Positions 42,134 to 54,513 of a DNA stretch of 64,000 nt are shown in pieces. Below the pieces are notes generated by a model, which was not told where the DNA came from, did not search any database, and was given only the letters and a program-made list of their open reading frames with translations. Numbering within the stretch: the stretch's first letter is position 1; each line of letters starts with the position of its first letter. The DNA comes from Chondrus crispus. Taxonomy: Eukaryota > Rhodophyta > Florideophyceae > Gigartinales > Gigartinaceae. The position numbers and the translations under genes were made by a program. The stretch covers positions 217,731 through 281,730 of the forward strand of contig NW_005178685.1 of the NCBI RefSeq assembly GCF_000350225.1, in the 5' to 3' direction.

Positions 42134-45100
42134 TCACAGATTCATTGAGTTTAGCAGTACCAACGGCGAATTCCTTGCCACTCTTAGAGTACTGTCCTCA
42201 TATCTGGTACATTTTCGAGCAACAACAAACGGCCCGCTCTCGTGGGCGATTATTTCACATGAATAATCTCTCCACTGCAACAGCGTGTCCACTGCGAAAA
42301 CACACATCTGATACTTATCAGGGTTTCGTCTCATCTCCTCAATAGACGGTTGGTGCGGAACCGCGAAATTGGTCGATTGACGATGAACAATAGCTTGCAC
42401 TGCATCACTCTTTTGAACGCATTCGTGAGATGGTGACCTGATGGACTGATTTACTCCCCTTAAAACTTGTTTTTTCCGCTTCGCTCCGGTATATATTTGC
42501 AACTGTCGAGCCCCTTGGAACTGATTCAAGACAAGATTGTCCACCAGGGCAACCAGCGCGGTGTCAGATTCCCTCGCAACTTTTCTATTTTGCAAAGACC
42601 ACATGCAGTTCATTTTGCTATTTGCTGTTTGAGATGGTAGTGCACCCCATAGTTTTTGGAGAACAGGCTTGATCAGTACATTTTCCAAGTTTGGCATGCC
42701 TTTTGACATTGATGCCGCCTGCCTTTCTAAAACTCGGGTCTCTCTCATGCACCTTCTCAGCTGCAAATCAAATATGCCATCAACATCACTTTCCTTCCGT
42801 GATCCTGCCAGAGAGGCTAGCTTTCCTTCCCATTCGTCAACCAATGTATGTTTCGCGGCTTGAATGTGCAGTTTTCGATGGTTAGACATCGCCACGCCTC
42901 TCTTCAAAGGCTGATGGGCAAACTCAAAACCAGCTCAAAAAAGTGATGCGCGTGCCCCATTGCTGGAACTGAATGTTTGTAGAGCTCGATGATTCTGTGA
43001 AGGTTCGGTTTATCCAGCCCCCTCGCAATTTCAGAAATGCCACAAAGTGAATCGCAACTTTGGACGTACAGGCGTGCAGAAGCCTGCTGTTCTGATATGA
43101 ATGCCATACCCGCGGCACTGTTAAAATGCTGCACAGATTTGTATCCATCTACATGCAGTTTAGGATACCAATAAGTCGACGCGACTAGGTCTGAAAACAG
43201 TCCCAAAGCCCGCACCGTTTTCAACAATGTGTGATTCTGTCCTTTGTCGTTCGCCAGAAGCGCAGCGCACTCGTCCTCGAACACAAATCGAGCAACAAGT
43301 AATGTACAGAACGTACCACTGATTGTGGTAGAATACAGCTTATTATTTTTGACGTCGAAAATTTTTCTCTGCGTGATCAAGGAATTCCGACAAAGCCCGT
43401 CACATATTCTGGCATCGATTTGATCTCTTTGTTTCCTTGAGGAAAGCATCAGAAAGCATGTGTTTAAGATGTTGATGGCGTTCTCAGAGAGCAGGTGGTC
43501 TGGTGCTACTAGCACTGAGCGATATGGGTCGAAGGACGCCTCGAAAACGGGGTGCCCACATGTCGTCAACGGCACTTGCTGACTTGATCTAGCATCATTA
43601 ATCCTTTCGTTAAGTGTACGAGGAGGACTAGTTATTCTCATCCGACAAGACGTTGATTCCATGCCTAGATAGTTAAGAAGACGGTTCCTTTCTTTCTCAG
43701 TGCCTTTTGATTCACGTATAGCTTTCATACGCGGCTCAGATCTAAAGCTGGATGTATCCGCACAATTGAGTTCTGTCGTATATCCACGACAAGAGCGATA
43801 TGGATCCAGTTTTTGCTTGCGAAAAAAACATAAATGACATGCAGAGTTTGCGTTGTGACCCAATAAACCGGATATGTGCGCGATCTCGAGAAAGTCTCCA
43901 ATGTACGCCACAGCTTGAACAAAAACCTTGTTTGGGATTCCGTCTCCGTCACACGTGTCTATTCCGATCGTTCCCGACCCGGCCATGTCATCAGATACGA
44001 TCTGAAGCACCTGACTAGTACTAACGCCCGGCGGAGTGAGACTCAACAGCCGAACGGCTTTGCGTGATGTCCGTTTTTGCGGAAGAAGGTTAAGAGGTAG
44101 CATGTAAACACCACCTGCAGACCCTTGACCATTCTTGTATTGCGAAAACCCGTCGGAATAAAGAAGTACTCTGTACATACACAAAGTGACGCATACCGTT
44201 TTTAAGTAATAACCCCTCAGACTTCTTGCAAGGACAACCTAGGTCGAGATTGTAGTCGGTAGATTTTACCGAGTTTCTCACCTTCGACTCGCTGGCATGG
44301 TTGACTCCGAAATATTTCTGTCACTGGTTGTACGAATCCTTCAGCGTGAGGGAGTTTTCGGTTGCGTTGCGAGGATGCGAAATTAGGGACCCATGCGAGC
44401 TCAATCATATTGCCTGATCCGCAGAAACCGCCAACCCTATGAATGAGCAAACATTCATAAAGTGTAATTTCGCTGACGGATACAGTGGTCAGTATGTCTC
44501 CTGCTCGACCAATGTAATGTTTTGAGCAGAGTGAAGGAATCATGTCTGTTGTTGAAAGTTTCGTTTCACCTAGAACAGCCGTCAAATGAAACTCGGAATT
44601 GCTGCATCGCGTGGTCGATATACTTCGCACGTACTCCTGGAGCTCTTTTGAGCCAATTCCAGCCCACTTCTTAGGTATCGGTTCAGTTTCAAGAACAATG
44701 ATGACCGTTTCTCCTTGAGAAAGAAAACAAGCTGCAGGACCTGCGTCAGTAGATTGGGAGAAAACGGCATGATGGGGCTCGTCGGGAAATGTCTTTCTAT
44801 CGGAAACTATGGAAGCGCTCGAGGCGCTGGAAAAAACGGGATTACTCAAACCACTACCGGTGTCGCTCAGGCTCCCAGATCGCATGATGTCCATGTAGGC
44901 TTAAACGAAACGTCCTGCACGGCCCAAGTGCTTGGAAGTATTACTTCTACTTCAGCTTTTGGTATAATGCCCTCACGTGGTGAGGTTTAAGTTGTTTGAC
45001 TTGAATTGTGGTCAACAATTTTAGTGTCGAGGGTACTGTGCTTCGCACCACCCTTCTGGAAATCCACTAGGAGGAAGTGCTTCTCCGACCGTGGGAAACT

Positions 45101-45770
45101 GTTTGCACGAAGGTTAGGAAGCAGAGTTCTCTGTACTGTAGAGTATGACGGCAACAAGCTTTCGTGTGGAGCATATTGCTCAATAACCCATTTAACAGTG
45201 TTCCGAAAGAAGGAATACTGCGCAATTGTCAACCGGTTAGTGCCTGACGTCGCCAGTATGGCGGTCAACTTCTGCCAAGTTTTGATGGAGTTTGGCCTCG
45301 AGCGCCGGCTGTACTCCTGTGCATACCTAGATGCACCTAGTTCTTCTTCCGAACTGGCCGAAGATACATCAGATTCTTCAGTCTCACTACGCACTTGTGA
45401 AGGGTTTCCATCTTCCCCTCGAAAAACCACTCCCAGATCCACATCAGATATATGTATAGGTTTGGTCATTTGGTCGTCCGATACTTTTAACTTGCATCCG
45501 CTATGCGGATGCTGTGTTGGGAGCTCATCAAATGAACCCTGATGAGACGGTTCCGGATCACTATTATAAAACAGCCTCCTCTTCACAGGATTTGGGGAAG
45601 GAGAGTGATACTTGCCCTCCGCTTTGTACGCGGCAGTTGCAGACCCACCTACATTCTCTTCTTCCCAGTCGAACCTGTTATTGCGTCGCCGCCTATCTCT
45701 TCTTGGGCTAGGTGTTTTCCTACCAGAAGACCGCGAGCTGTGATTTGGTGCATCACAACTATCCATTAGG
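42134..45770 (-). pseudogene. TNP2-like CACTA transposase, broken
   Basis: Assembled from four minus-strand pieces. The piece from 45770 (MDSCDAPNHSSR, Arg/Ser-rich) has IAQYSFFRNTVKWVIEQYAP and meets TAA at 44989-44987. The next phase, 44894-44217, is followed by 44184-42904. That piece holds the diagnostic VLLYSDGFSQYKNGQGS, YIGDFLEIAHISGLLGH and the C-x2-C motif SACHLCFF, matching the Tnp2/TNPD catalytic core with its first two acidic residues. A one-base shift near 42904 leads to HQPLKRGVAMSNHRK, typical of the TNPD end. CACTA transposases cut at the terminal repeats. At least two frameshifts and one stop make this copy inactive; some breaks could be introns. Confidence 0.75.
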
Positions 45771-46383
45771 ACATGAGCGAAGCCGCAGATATATGAAAAG
45801 TACTGGATCGAAGGAGCTGAATCTGAAACTTGAGCAATGTACGATATCGAAAACACGTGTACTCGCGGGGAACTTATACTGTATCACCGAACGCTGCACC
45901 GCATTTTTGAGACACTGACGGCGAGAAACCTGACAAAGTTAGCTGGTTACCTTCTCCCGCAGTTCAGAATGCCACGGATCCTTTTTCCATAACTTCATCA
46001 ACTGAATTCATCTGTTCCACCTGTCATTAGTTGTCGCGGTAGTGCACGTGCCCCTCGTCATGCAGCCTCCATATTCGGGCCAGCCATCTCACAGGCGGCT
46101 CCTTAAGCGAAAGAGCTCATCTACCGTCGTCGGAGCGCAGAATCTACACATCAAGAGAAGGGGAAATAAGAACGTTCTCAAAACTATTTTCCCGTGACGG
46201 TAATTCTCCTGATGGAGAAAATGACGAGCCCCGCATTCCACCCGTCACGAGACTTTCAGACATGGAAACGCAGCCGCCTCCAACCGACGAAGCAGAAAGG
46301 GGGAATTTCCCTGCTCAGGATCGTCCCTGTTCCGGAACCCAACCTCATCCGCCTTCTAATGTCGACAATGCGAGATCTGGGCG

Positions 46384-48561
46384 ATGGAGGGGCCCGGCAA
46401 GAGCCAATCTGCGACGAAGGGACACGTAAGGAATCGAGAGGAAAACGAGAGGGACGAAGGGCCTGATGTGCTTGTTCGTATTAGCTCAGGAAACTGGGCA
46501 GCGACAGAAGAGTTGCGCCATGAAGAGGGCTTCTTGGGCAGTGACATTACCAGTACAGTACGGCCAGGCCTTAGTGACATTCGAGCAGTATCTGCCAGAC
46601 CAAATTCAACCAAACAGTTAAGACCTAACATAGGGGGAGCATTGGGCTCGTTTCGCCTCTTTTTGGATAGCATGCAAAAATCTGTGCTGGCTCGCCTTGA
46701 TACAGTGGAAGGGACCATGAAGAGTGTTCAGAGAGACCTGTAGACTGTCAAAAACGCCCTAACAATCTTCAGCGCAGATATTGGAGCAAAAAGCAACACT
46801 TTATTGAAAGTCAACTCAAAGCGAACAGCAAGCACGTCTTCGAAATGGACGTTCAAGGATATCGTCGATATGGAAAATCCAACTTTGAAGTCCCAAGTGG
46901 AAAAGGTTTTTCGCATTTCTCTCATGTCGCAAGTTATAGCAGAATCTTTTTGCTATTTTATGGAGTACACTTGGTCTATGGGATCAACCGTCGCCCATAC
47001 CCACCTCGCAATGGCTGCTTTTCTTTACGGGCATCAAAAAAACCCGACAAAAAAAGACTTTAAGTCAGGCCCCGCTCGTGTTCATTGCCATTTCAAATCT
47101 CGATTCGTGCGAACACTCTTCGTTGACGGTGGAAAGCAGCTCGAGAGAGATTGCATGCGTGAAAACGATACTCGAAGATCTTTGAAAACGAGCGTTCCTC
47201 CAGATAAGAGAGACGCCCATGGAAGATCCTTCGCACGAGTGGAAAATGAGCCAGGCGTATCCAGTCTCGTGATGCCTGTGCGAAAACCCCCGTACTGGCT
47301 GAATTCTAAGTACGTCGGAAGGCATGCATTACAGAAAACTCGACAGTTGGTGGAGACCAAAGCAAAACCGGATAAGAAGGATGTCGACACGAAGAACGGA
47401 CGTGAAAGCCTGTACATTGCCCACACCGTATACTCAATGTCTACAGATTTTTTGAGAGAATCACGTGTCGCGGCCAGAAAACGCTTCTTCCAGGATCTGG
47501 GGTTTGCGCTTAGACCTTGGGAGGCAAGTAGAGGAATACCGGAAGAGTTCGGCCAGCCCAATATTGCCTTCAAGTATCCAGAGCACCCGTTCAATTTCCG
47601 TGACCATGTGTCATCTGCCGTGACATCCGATGCCCCTAACGCAAGTGTTTTGAACTTGCAAGCTCTGAAAGAAATGATTTCTTCTCGGCTGGAACTTGAC
47701 GTTCTGGTCGATTACTACGTGATCGTCGGAGATGGTTTGCTGAAGAACGGGATACAAAAGAGGGGGTTTAGGCCTGCGGAACGCAAGCAGATGTACCGTA
47801 CAATCAATCTTGCACGTGTTGCTGTCAACTTTTTCGTTGCGCTAACTCAAGGGAGAGGAATTACTGAGTTCCTTGGGAGCCACTTTGGGTCGTTACGAGC
47901 CGTGTACAGGACTGCTTTGATCTTTCGATGGTTCGTTCGTGACATTATCAATGGCAGTCGTCATTACGATATGCCATCCACGTTGACAGGGGAGACCCAG
48001 ATATGCCTGCAACAGAAAAAGGGGAAAGGCGTTGGTCAGGAGCAACCAGATCTCAGCGCAATGAGAACAGGTTGCTCCCGCTACCATGGAAACGATCGAA
48101 ACAATGAAGATAAACTTTTTGAAGAAGTGGATGACAGCATACAGTTTTCTGGTGAGCTGGAGGAAAGTGGAGGTGCGCCAAAAGGTGGCAAAAGGCGGTT
48201 ATCTAAGAGTCAGATAGTTGATGAAGATCTGAGTGACCGCGAACACAGCGATGAGTCGCAGCAAGGAAGCACCATGATTCGGTTAAAGATAAGGGACTTC
48301 ATCCCCGGGCATTCGAAGCAGAAAGATATATTGGATGCTTACATCTTAAGAATGCCCCCAGCGCAATTTAATCAGCTCTGCACGGACTCACCCAGGAGAA
48401 CTGAAAAGGTGTACAATCCAGTAAACGCCCTTAATCGTCGTGACCGGACAGAAGTTCATGCAATAGCTGAAAATGATGATAATTGGGAAGGTCGTTCTGA
48501 TGATGGATTTGATTTTGACCATGTCCTTCATCATGCAGAGGAAGGGGCGAATGAAAACTGA
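46384..48561 (+). pseudogene. Large CACTA accessory protein of unknown function, one in-frame TAG
   Basis: A 725-codon frame interrupted only by TAG at 46741-46743 (…SVQRDL then TVKNALTIFS), which a CAG-to-TAG change would explain. A short coiled coil (DSMQKSVLARLDTVEGTMKS) spans the stop. Then comes a folded region of about 430 residues (FKDIVDMENPTLKSQVEKVF; MSQVIAESFCYFMEYTW; RVAVNFFVALTQGRGITEFL). The tail is acidic and Ser/Glu-rich (from about 48120), ending NDDNWEGRSDDGFDFDHV. No known domain was recognised. It is read opposite to the transposase and upstream of the right end, a position like that of TNPA-type binding proteins in plant CACTA elements, but sequence gives no support for that role. 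Confidence 0.6.
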
Positions 48562-48630
48562 AATAAAACCGTCCCCCAGCTAGCGTCGAAGACGTTTATC
48601 TTCTAGGGGACCGCGAGGAGCGGCGATGGG

Positions 48631-49245
48631 GAGATGAGGATGGAGGATAACGACGGCGTCGGTGGTACGCGAGGTTGGGTGGGTCGTGCGGGAGAGGTTG
48701 CGTCAGTGGCGGGAGTACGTGCTGGGTTTGTGAATGTCAATTTTTTAGGTAAGCCATACAGTGCACTGCTGGACAAATTGAGATGAGGATGGAGGATAAC
48801 GACGGCGTCGGTGGTACGCGAGGTTGGGTGGGTCGTGTGGGACAGGTTGCGTTAGTGGGAGGAGTACGTGCTTGGTTTGTGGAGGGCGAGGAGTGGTGGA
48901 GTGGGAGATCCAGCCGGTGGGAAGGCAGCTTCTGGGGGAGTCGGGATTTGGGGACGGGTGCTCAATGCGAGCAGATAGATCGGCGCGCAGGGAAGAAGAT
49001 TGCACACACCCTTTGATTCTGGACGGAATGAAATGAGGATTTTTTGCCGCTGTTTGCAAACCATTGTGAATGTCAATTTTTTTGGGAAGCCATACAGTGC
49101 ACTGGTGAGCAATTTTTTAGGTAAGCCATACACGGCACTGCCGGACAAATTGAGATGATGATGGAGGATAACGACGGCGTCGGTGGTACGCGAGGTTGGG
49201 TGGGTCGTGCGGGACAGGTTGCGTTAGTGGAGGAAGTACGTGCTG
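48631..49245 (+). repeat. Subterminal repeats of CACTA element
   Basis: Three copies of a roughly 90-base G-rich unit starting GATGAGGATGGAGGATAACG (48632, 48781) or its variant GATGATGATGG (49153). Each is linked by TTTTTTAGGTAAGCCATACA-like segments (near 48743, 49076, 49108). Subterminal repeats in CACTA elements are transposase-binding arrays; that role is inferred here. Confidence 0.85.
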
Positions 49246-49570
49246 TGTACTGTGGGAGCGTCATACTGTACTACCTTGCAATTCGCGCAGTAATACTTTA
49301 CACTTTGTTGTCTTAAGGTATGTGCGCCGAGCCATACGTGACCCGCATCAGTGGTCCAGATTATTACTAAAAAAATATTGTGATGTCCATAACAGCAACG
49401 TAACGACCTTTAACAGACATGATCGACCCTAATACTTTTGGTTTGTACATTTACTACCTTTTACAATTTTTCGGCTTGCGTGGCTGGTTGCATTGCTGTT
49501 TTATACATATTTATCAATTCACAAAATTTGATTATCTGGAACACTGAATATTATTGATCTGGCATTTAGC

Positions 49571-49582
49571 GCCTTTGCAGTG
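49571..49582 (-). repeat. Right terminal inverted repeat of CACTA element
   Basis: GCCTTTGCAGTG, complement of the left end, followed by GA (49583-49584). Confidence 0.93.
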
Positions 49583-49584
49583 GA

Positions 49585-50736
49585 GTGTGCTTCAATGCCA
49601 GTCCTTTGCACATCGACATTTGACATTGCCCCTAAACTGATAAACAAAGGACCGAAAGCACTTCCTTGATCAACGAGCATGCGATTGGGTAGCCCAGTGT
49701 ATATGCAGGCCCAACATTCCAAGATTGTCTTCCATATGGTCTTCGTAGATACATCAGCTAGGAAGCGTGCTGCTGAGAACTGCGTCCCCTCATCTACAAT
49801 GTGCAAGATAGTCTTTCCGTTGATGTACGTGATGTCTAGAAGGATTCGCTCATTGAATCGGACATGTTCTGCGCCGAACGATACTCGAAACCGTCTTGGG
49901 GCGTTTTGGATACGTTGGCACGGGTCACATCTCTTCGACAAGTCCTCGAGTATAGACAGAGTCTCCGGGGTAGCTTCCTCGGGTCGCGCTTTACGAAGTA
50001 AGTTGAATAACTTCTGAGCTGACGGATGAAAGAACTGCTTGTGCAATTTCCACAACTGCGACCTTGCGAAGAATGTTCCGAATGCAAAGTGAATTCTTGC
50101 ATAGACGTGTCTACTCGGTGATCTATGTAAGGGGGTAGACCACTCATCGATATACTGTTCCTGACCTTGCTCAGATAGAGTTTTCACCCTCTTTGTGAGT
50201 CGGCCAGCGACCGTATCGGCAATGAGACCCTCTCTTTCCAGAATGTCCATCCCAAGTAGTGCCGGGATGTCGGCCTGAACGACATCTAAGTCAACGCGGA
50301 TCGGAGGTATTCCGCTCGGTGTTGAAAGGAAAAGTGACACCTTGCCAAGAGAGTCAAACAGCTTGTCCGCAAAGCGAAATCTGTGCGTGATTGCGGATTT
50401 CTGTATGTTGGGCACTCTTATCTTCTGTTGTAAGAAGATCTTGCCAAGTTCCTTTTGACCTATTACCGATTTTAGAGCACCGATGTCGACACAGAAGCCA
50501 GGGTAACTTGCAACACCACGTCTTCGGATGCGTGAGTGGTGAATGTGTGTGGCGTTCACATGGACTATCTTTTGTTTACGTCTCGGATGGGTATTACGAT
50601 GGGGTGCGACCCATCGTGAAGAGCGACGAGAATGAGACGAAATATTCCGCCGCTCCATTAAAAATCCGACGACGACTCTTTGCCATGCAAGACGGGCTGG
50701 TGTGAGAGTGACGACTGGAGGTGATGTGTCATCCAA
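49585..50736 (-). pseudogene. copia protease and amino part of integrase (split gene)
   Basis: Protease-like segment GFCVDIGALKSVIG (D-x-G variant of the retropepsin active site) and ALLGMDILERE. Then GAG-pre-integrase zinc finger residues (LHKQFFHPS ... CDPCQR) and the integrase core: LLDITYINGKTILHIVDEGTQ with the first Asp, and LPNRMLVDQGSAF with the second. It stops at TGIEAHS, where the CACTA element enters; the third catalytic residue is 11 kb away at 38.4 kb. The start of the protease frame is shifted relative to gag. Confidence 0.85.
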
Positions 50737-50880
50737 TCTCGTTCCGCTTGCTCCACTTCTCCACTGGTAGTGTGTTCAGCACCACACGTCAAAGAGTCAA
50801 ATAGTTGCACTTCGTCTGGTTCCGTGCTGAAGTGCACATGGGGACTGGAAGGTGCCTCTTCGACAGAAGTTTGGGTGGCA

Positions 50881-52575
50881 TCAGTTCCTTGGGTCGGAGG
50901 GGTCTTCCTCAAGTTCTCCCTCCATGCCCAGGACGAGGTCGGATACTATGTGAACTGCAGATTCTCCGTTTGTCATCCTTTGGCGAACATGATTGCGAAT
51001 TGTTCCGCTCTGGCACCTGTGACCAGGGGTCCAACGCGCCCTGCACTTGTGAAATTCATTTCTGCGATGGCTCTCAGCGAATGACCGACTACTGGAGTCC
51101 ACCTCTCTTGAAAAAGAGGTAGGATTTTGGCTTTTGTCATTCCCTCTACCTTGCTTCAGAGTACGGACATGGTGCGGGTTACGCCCATACTGCTGAAAGA
51201 AAGTACCGTTTGGAGAAGGGCGTCGTTGGTCAGAACGTGCGGACTGGATCTCTTCCTCCAATTGCATACTTTCCCTTAAAGCAGTCACGAACCCATTAAA
51301 AGTCTACTGTGCAGTAACAATGTTACTGATGGGAGTTCTTGCCCACTGTTGTCCGAGGACTGCGTTCCTAAGATAGTTTATCTTATGGGGTTCGGAGCGG
51401 AAGTGTGGCGGACATTGTGGTGTCATGGACTCCATAATTGTAACGATCTTTGACAGTGCAGCGGATAAAGAATTGAGTTCATACTCGGCAATAACACTTT
51501 CAATACGTAGAGTGCTAAGTTTGCCGTACACTTGAAGCTGCCGAGAGTTACTATTGAATTCTCGCATCATCATTGCGGCCATCTCTTCGAATGACATCGA
51601 CTCAGATGCATTGTTAAAGAAGAAGGTTCGAGCACGTCCATCCAAAATATTGACGAAGTAGTCAGCCTTCTGGGAGGCAGATAGGCGATGCTGACGGTCA
51701 CAAATATTGTAATCTCGGAGTGTCATTTCAATTGATTGTGTCAGTGAACCGGTGAAGCAATTGTCCTTGAAATGTTGATGGACATAATTCGCCTTACGAG
51801 TGTCTTCTCTCTCCGATGCAGGGTCGAACTTATAAGGCGTGTCCATGCGAGCATTCACCGGAGGCTCGGGGCGGCCAGGTTGTGTAGGTTCAATAAGTCC
51901 CCTGTGAGTTAAGCCAGTTGCCGAGCCACCCGGGGTAGGTTGTCGAACAGATCTTTCGACAGTAGCATTCTGCTCATTCTGCAAAGCCGCCTGGCTGATG
52001 GGGATGGGCAAAGTAGGAGTTGTTTGAGCATTCTCGTTGTTGTTCGAATCCCCATTTAGTATATTATCGAGGAGTGTCTGCGCTGCTAGTGCCCTTTGCA
52101 AAAGATTTGGTGATCCTCGAGTGCGACGGAACAAGGCCACGGCTGCCTGAATCGTGTCTAGATCGCACCCTAAGAACCCTAGAAACCAGATATGAGTCAT
52201 AATTGACTTATTGCTCTTGTCGGATTCACTAAGCTCGAGGGAAGTGAGGAGTTCTTCCTCCACATGAGCAAAGTCGTAGAGCCTTGCCACGTCTCGTAGA
52301 AGAGTAGCCGGAAATAGCGGTGACTTGATGAAATCCTCAGTGAGAAGGATCTCCGGTGCTGGCATGAAACTGCTCAGAGTCTCCCGTACCTCCTCGGAAT
52401 CCGGTAGAGCTTGTGCGGAACCATCAGAAGAGTCTGAGAGCGTGTAAATGTCTAGGATATATAGCGCTGAGTCGCGAAGCTGTTTGGCAATGTCTGTCAC
52501 AGGCTGAACAACGGTGGCAGACCTCTTGAGGCGTGCGTGACTCGCCGCAATTTGCCCTCGACTCGAGGATGCCAT
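50881..52575 (-). pseudogene. copia gag, one in-frame TAG
   Basis: ATG at 52575 (MASSSRGQIAASHARLKRS), 47 bases inside the 5' LTR. The frame runs through a copia-type capsid region (YVHQHFKDNCFTGSL; ADYFVNILDGRARTFFFNNA; MSFEEMAAMMMREFNS). It meets TAG at 51306-51304, then continues in the same frame (TFNGFVTALRESMQLEEE). A poor zinc-knuckle remnant (KCRARWTPGHRCQ) follows, down to 50881. The stop lies inside gag, before the knuckle, so it is not the usual gag-pol boundary. Confidence 0.75.
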
Positions 52576-52606
52576 TGTTACAGTAGTAAAAACGAAGCGA
52601 AAGCGA

Positions 52607-52620
52607 AGCTGCGAATCCAG
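52607..52620 (-). other. Candidate primer-binding site
   Basis: On the element strand, two bases (AT) plus C follow the 5' LTR and then TGGATTCGCAGC. TGG pairs with the CCA end of a tRNA. The rest could pair with a tRNA 3' end or an internal half-tRNA, which I cannot identify. Confidence 0.45.
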
Positions 52621-52622
52621 AT

Positions 52623-53072
52623 TGTCGTGCAAACCTCGCTTATCGCGTGGCGGCTCGCTGTCCCTTGTACAATCAAGGGAGGATTTTGTGAGCTGCCAAG
52701 AGGGGGTGGGCGTCTCTTCGCCCACGGTACAAAGAAAGACGAATCTTTTACTTTGCAATACCCTCCTGCTCTCCCTTTCTTTTACAAGGGGGGGAGAGGG
52801 GTAAGGACAGATATATTCGCAAGCAGCGAGCGTCCAGACGGCGGCGCTAACCGCCGTCGGCTGGAACGCAAATCTAATAAAGGAATGAATTTTGGCTCGA
52901 TTTTGACACGTGGCGTTCGGGGCATTCGGGGCGTGAGCGCGTGCTCGCGCTACTGTATATGATGCATACCCATCTTGCGCGCCCCCCTGCCCCAATGACT
53001 CTCTCTCTTTCTCTCCAGCGCCTTTTTCTTCCGCGGCTATCCAACGTCCTACAGCGCGCGCGTGCTACGACA
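52623..53072 (-). repeat. 5' LTR of copia element
   Basis: 450 bases, partner of 34603-35050, followed directly by the duplicated AAAAC (53073-53077). Confidence 0.95.
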
Positions 53073-54513
53073 AAAACTGCGCTTGCTAAACTGTTTCCAG
53101 CATTTATGAGGTTCCCGATTTCAAATCAAATTGTACTGCTGAGTGAACTGCAAGCAATTCGGTCAGAGCGCCAGACACTAAATCATTTGTGTTACTCTAT
53201 TAATTATGCAGGCAGATGAGCAATGAAGGTCCACTGCTGGAGAAATACTACATAGTTCCAGTCAAAGCGAACGGCTTTCCCCAAACTGTGAAGATTATTT
53301 TCCAACCTCGGAGGTAACTACTGCTATCATTCCAAGGCTCCTGGAAATCAAGATATGGAAACTCTTGTCTTTGCGATGAACTCTGTCGATTGCACAATTC
53401 AAATAGCGCATCTTACTAAGAAACATTGAATCTTACCATCGCAATCCAACTGAATACATTGCGCTTCTCTGTCGTTTTCAATCGATTCGCAATTCACTCT
53501 TTTTCCTCAAACGCGCAGGAGCTGTGGACTTGAGGTCTCCCATATGGGCTCAGCCTTTTACAGAATTCGTTCTCCTTTCGATGCCGCCGCAAATGATCTG
53601 AACGTTATCTACCAAAACCTGAGCCCCAATCCCATCCGCAAATTTCTTATCGCCTCCCACATATCATATCGTATCGATCATTTAGAAGCTGATGTGAGCA
53701 CCTTGCAAAGGGATCTACACCTCCTTGGTTTCTTCACAGCATCTACCCAAACCTCTGCATTCCGATCCACTACAGTTCTCTCGAACGTGAATGACGTTCA
53801 ACAGTCAGTCGCGAACATGGAGGTGAGATAAAATGATATCACTGAAAAGCTGGACGCTGATGTGGACAGCCAAAACGTGTCAGAACCACAACCTTGCTCT
53901 TTGAAGTGGTCCTACCACAACACAACGATCAGGTTACGACTCACAGCACACTGCACCGGTAAATAGGTCGGCAGACACAATAAAGGGCGGTGCAGTTGCA
54001 CGTGACATCGGAAATATCTGTCAAAGGATTCGCAAAATACAAACGACCGTAAAAGAATGCAAAAGTGGCCTGTCTACGTCCAAGTTACCTTTTGATGGGC
54101 ATGGAAAAATTAAAGATCTTCTCAAAAGCTTTCATGAGCCATGGCTTTTGGACATATCTGATACAAACTTGTCCATTAATGACGTTCTGAGGAGTTCTGT
54201 AAGATTGTGCACGTATGAAAGTTCGATATCGTTTCGTGATTTAGACGGATATCTAGCATGCGAGGCTCTGTCGGGAGTAACCGTTTTGGAAAAACAGCAC
54301 GCTCGAGAAGAAGATCATACAGTCACCTTGAGACGATTCTTTTTGCTTCGAAAACTGGTGCACCCATGTCTGGTGGAATTCTATAGGGCATATTGGCCAG
54401 GTTGCAATGGTATCCAGGACAAGAAAAGACAATTTCAATTAGCTGATGATACTTCAGCTATTTTTGTCACTGAGTTGACGACTCATACCATTCAATCGGC
54501 TTCAGAGGCAGGT

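Larger units (their letters stand above)
38420..49582. mobile_element. 11.2-kb CACTA/EnSpm-type DNA transposon nested in copia integrase
   Basis: Ends are 12-bp perfect inverted repeats, CACTGCAAAGGC at 38420-38431 and its complement at 49571-49582, with flanking GA/GA. The CACTG start, subterminal repeats and a TNP2-like transposase place it in the CACTA superfamily. A 2-bp duplication is less usual than 3 bp in plants. It carries the transposase on the minus strand and two to three other genes on the plus strand. All long frames have stops or frameshifts, so it is probably no longer autonomous. Confidence 0.9.
34603..53072 (-). mobile_element. Ty1/copia LTR retrotransposon, host of a nested CACTA element
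   Basis: Complete element boundaries are visible. Two direct LTRs begin TGTCGT and end ACGACA. The 5-bp duplication AAAAC lies immediately outside both (34598-34602 and 53073-53077). There is a purine-rich tract inside the left LTR and a TGG-starting candidate primer site inside the right LTR, so transcription runs right to left. Domain order on the minus strand is gag, protease, integrase, RT, RNase H, the copia order. All frames are broken. Without the 11,163-bp nested transposon and its 2-bp duplication the element would be about 7.3 kb. An antisense gene lies between RNase H and the 3' LTR. Confidence 0.95.

Noticed and set aside
51304-51306. TAG in copia gag as a programmed gag-pol readthrough stop
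   Set aside because: It lies inside gag, ahead of the zinc-knuckle remnant, and similar isolated stops occur in other elements, so mutation is simpler.
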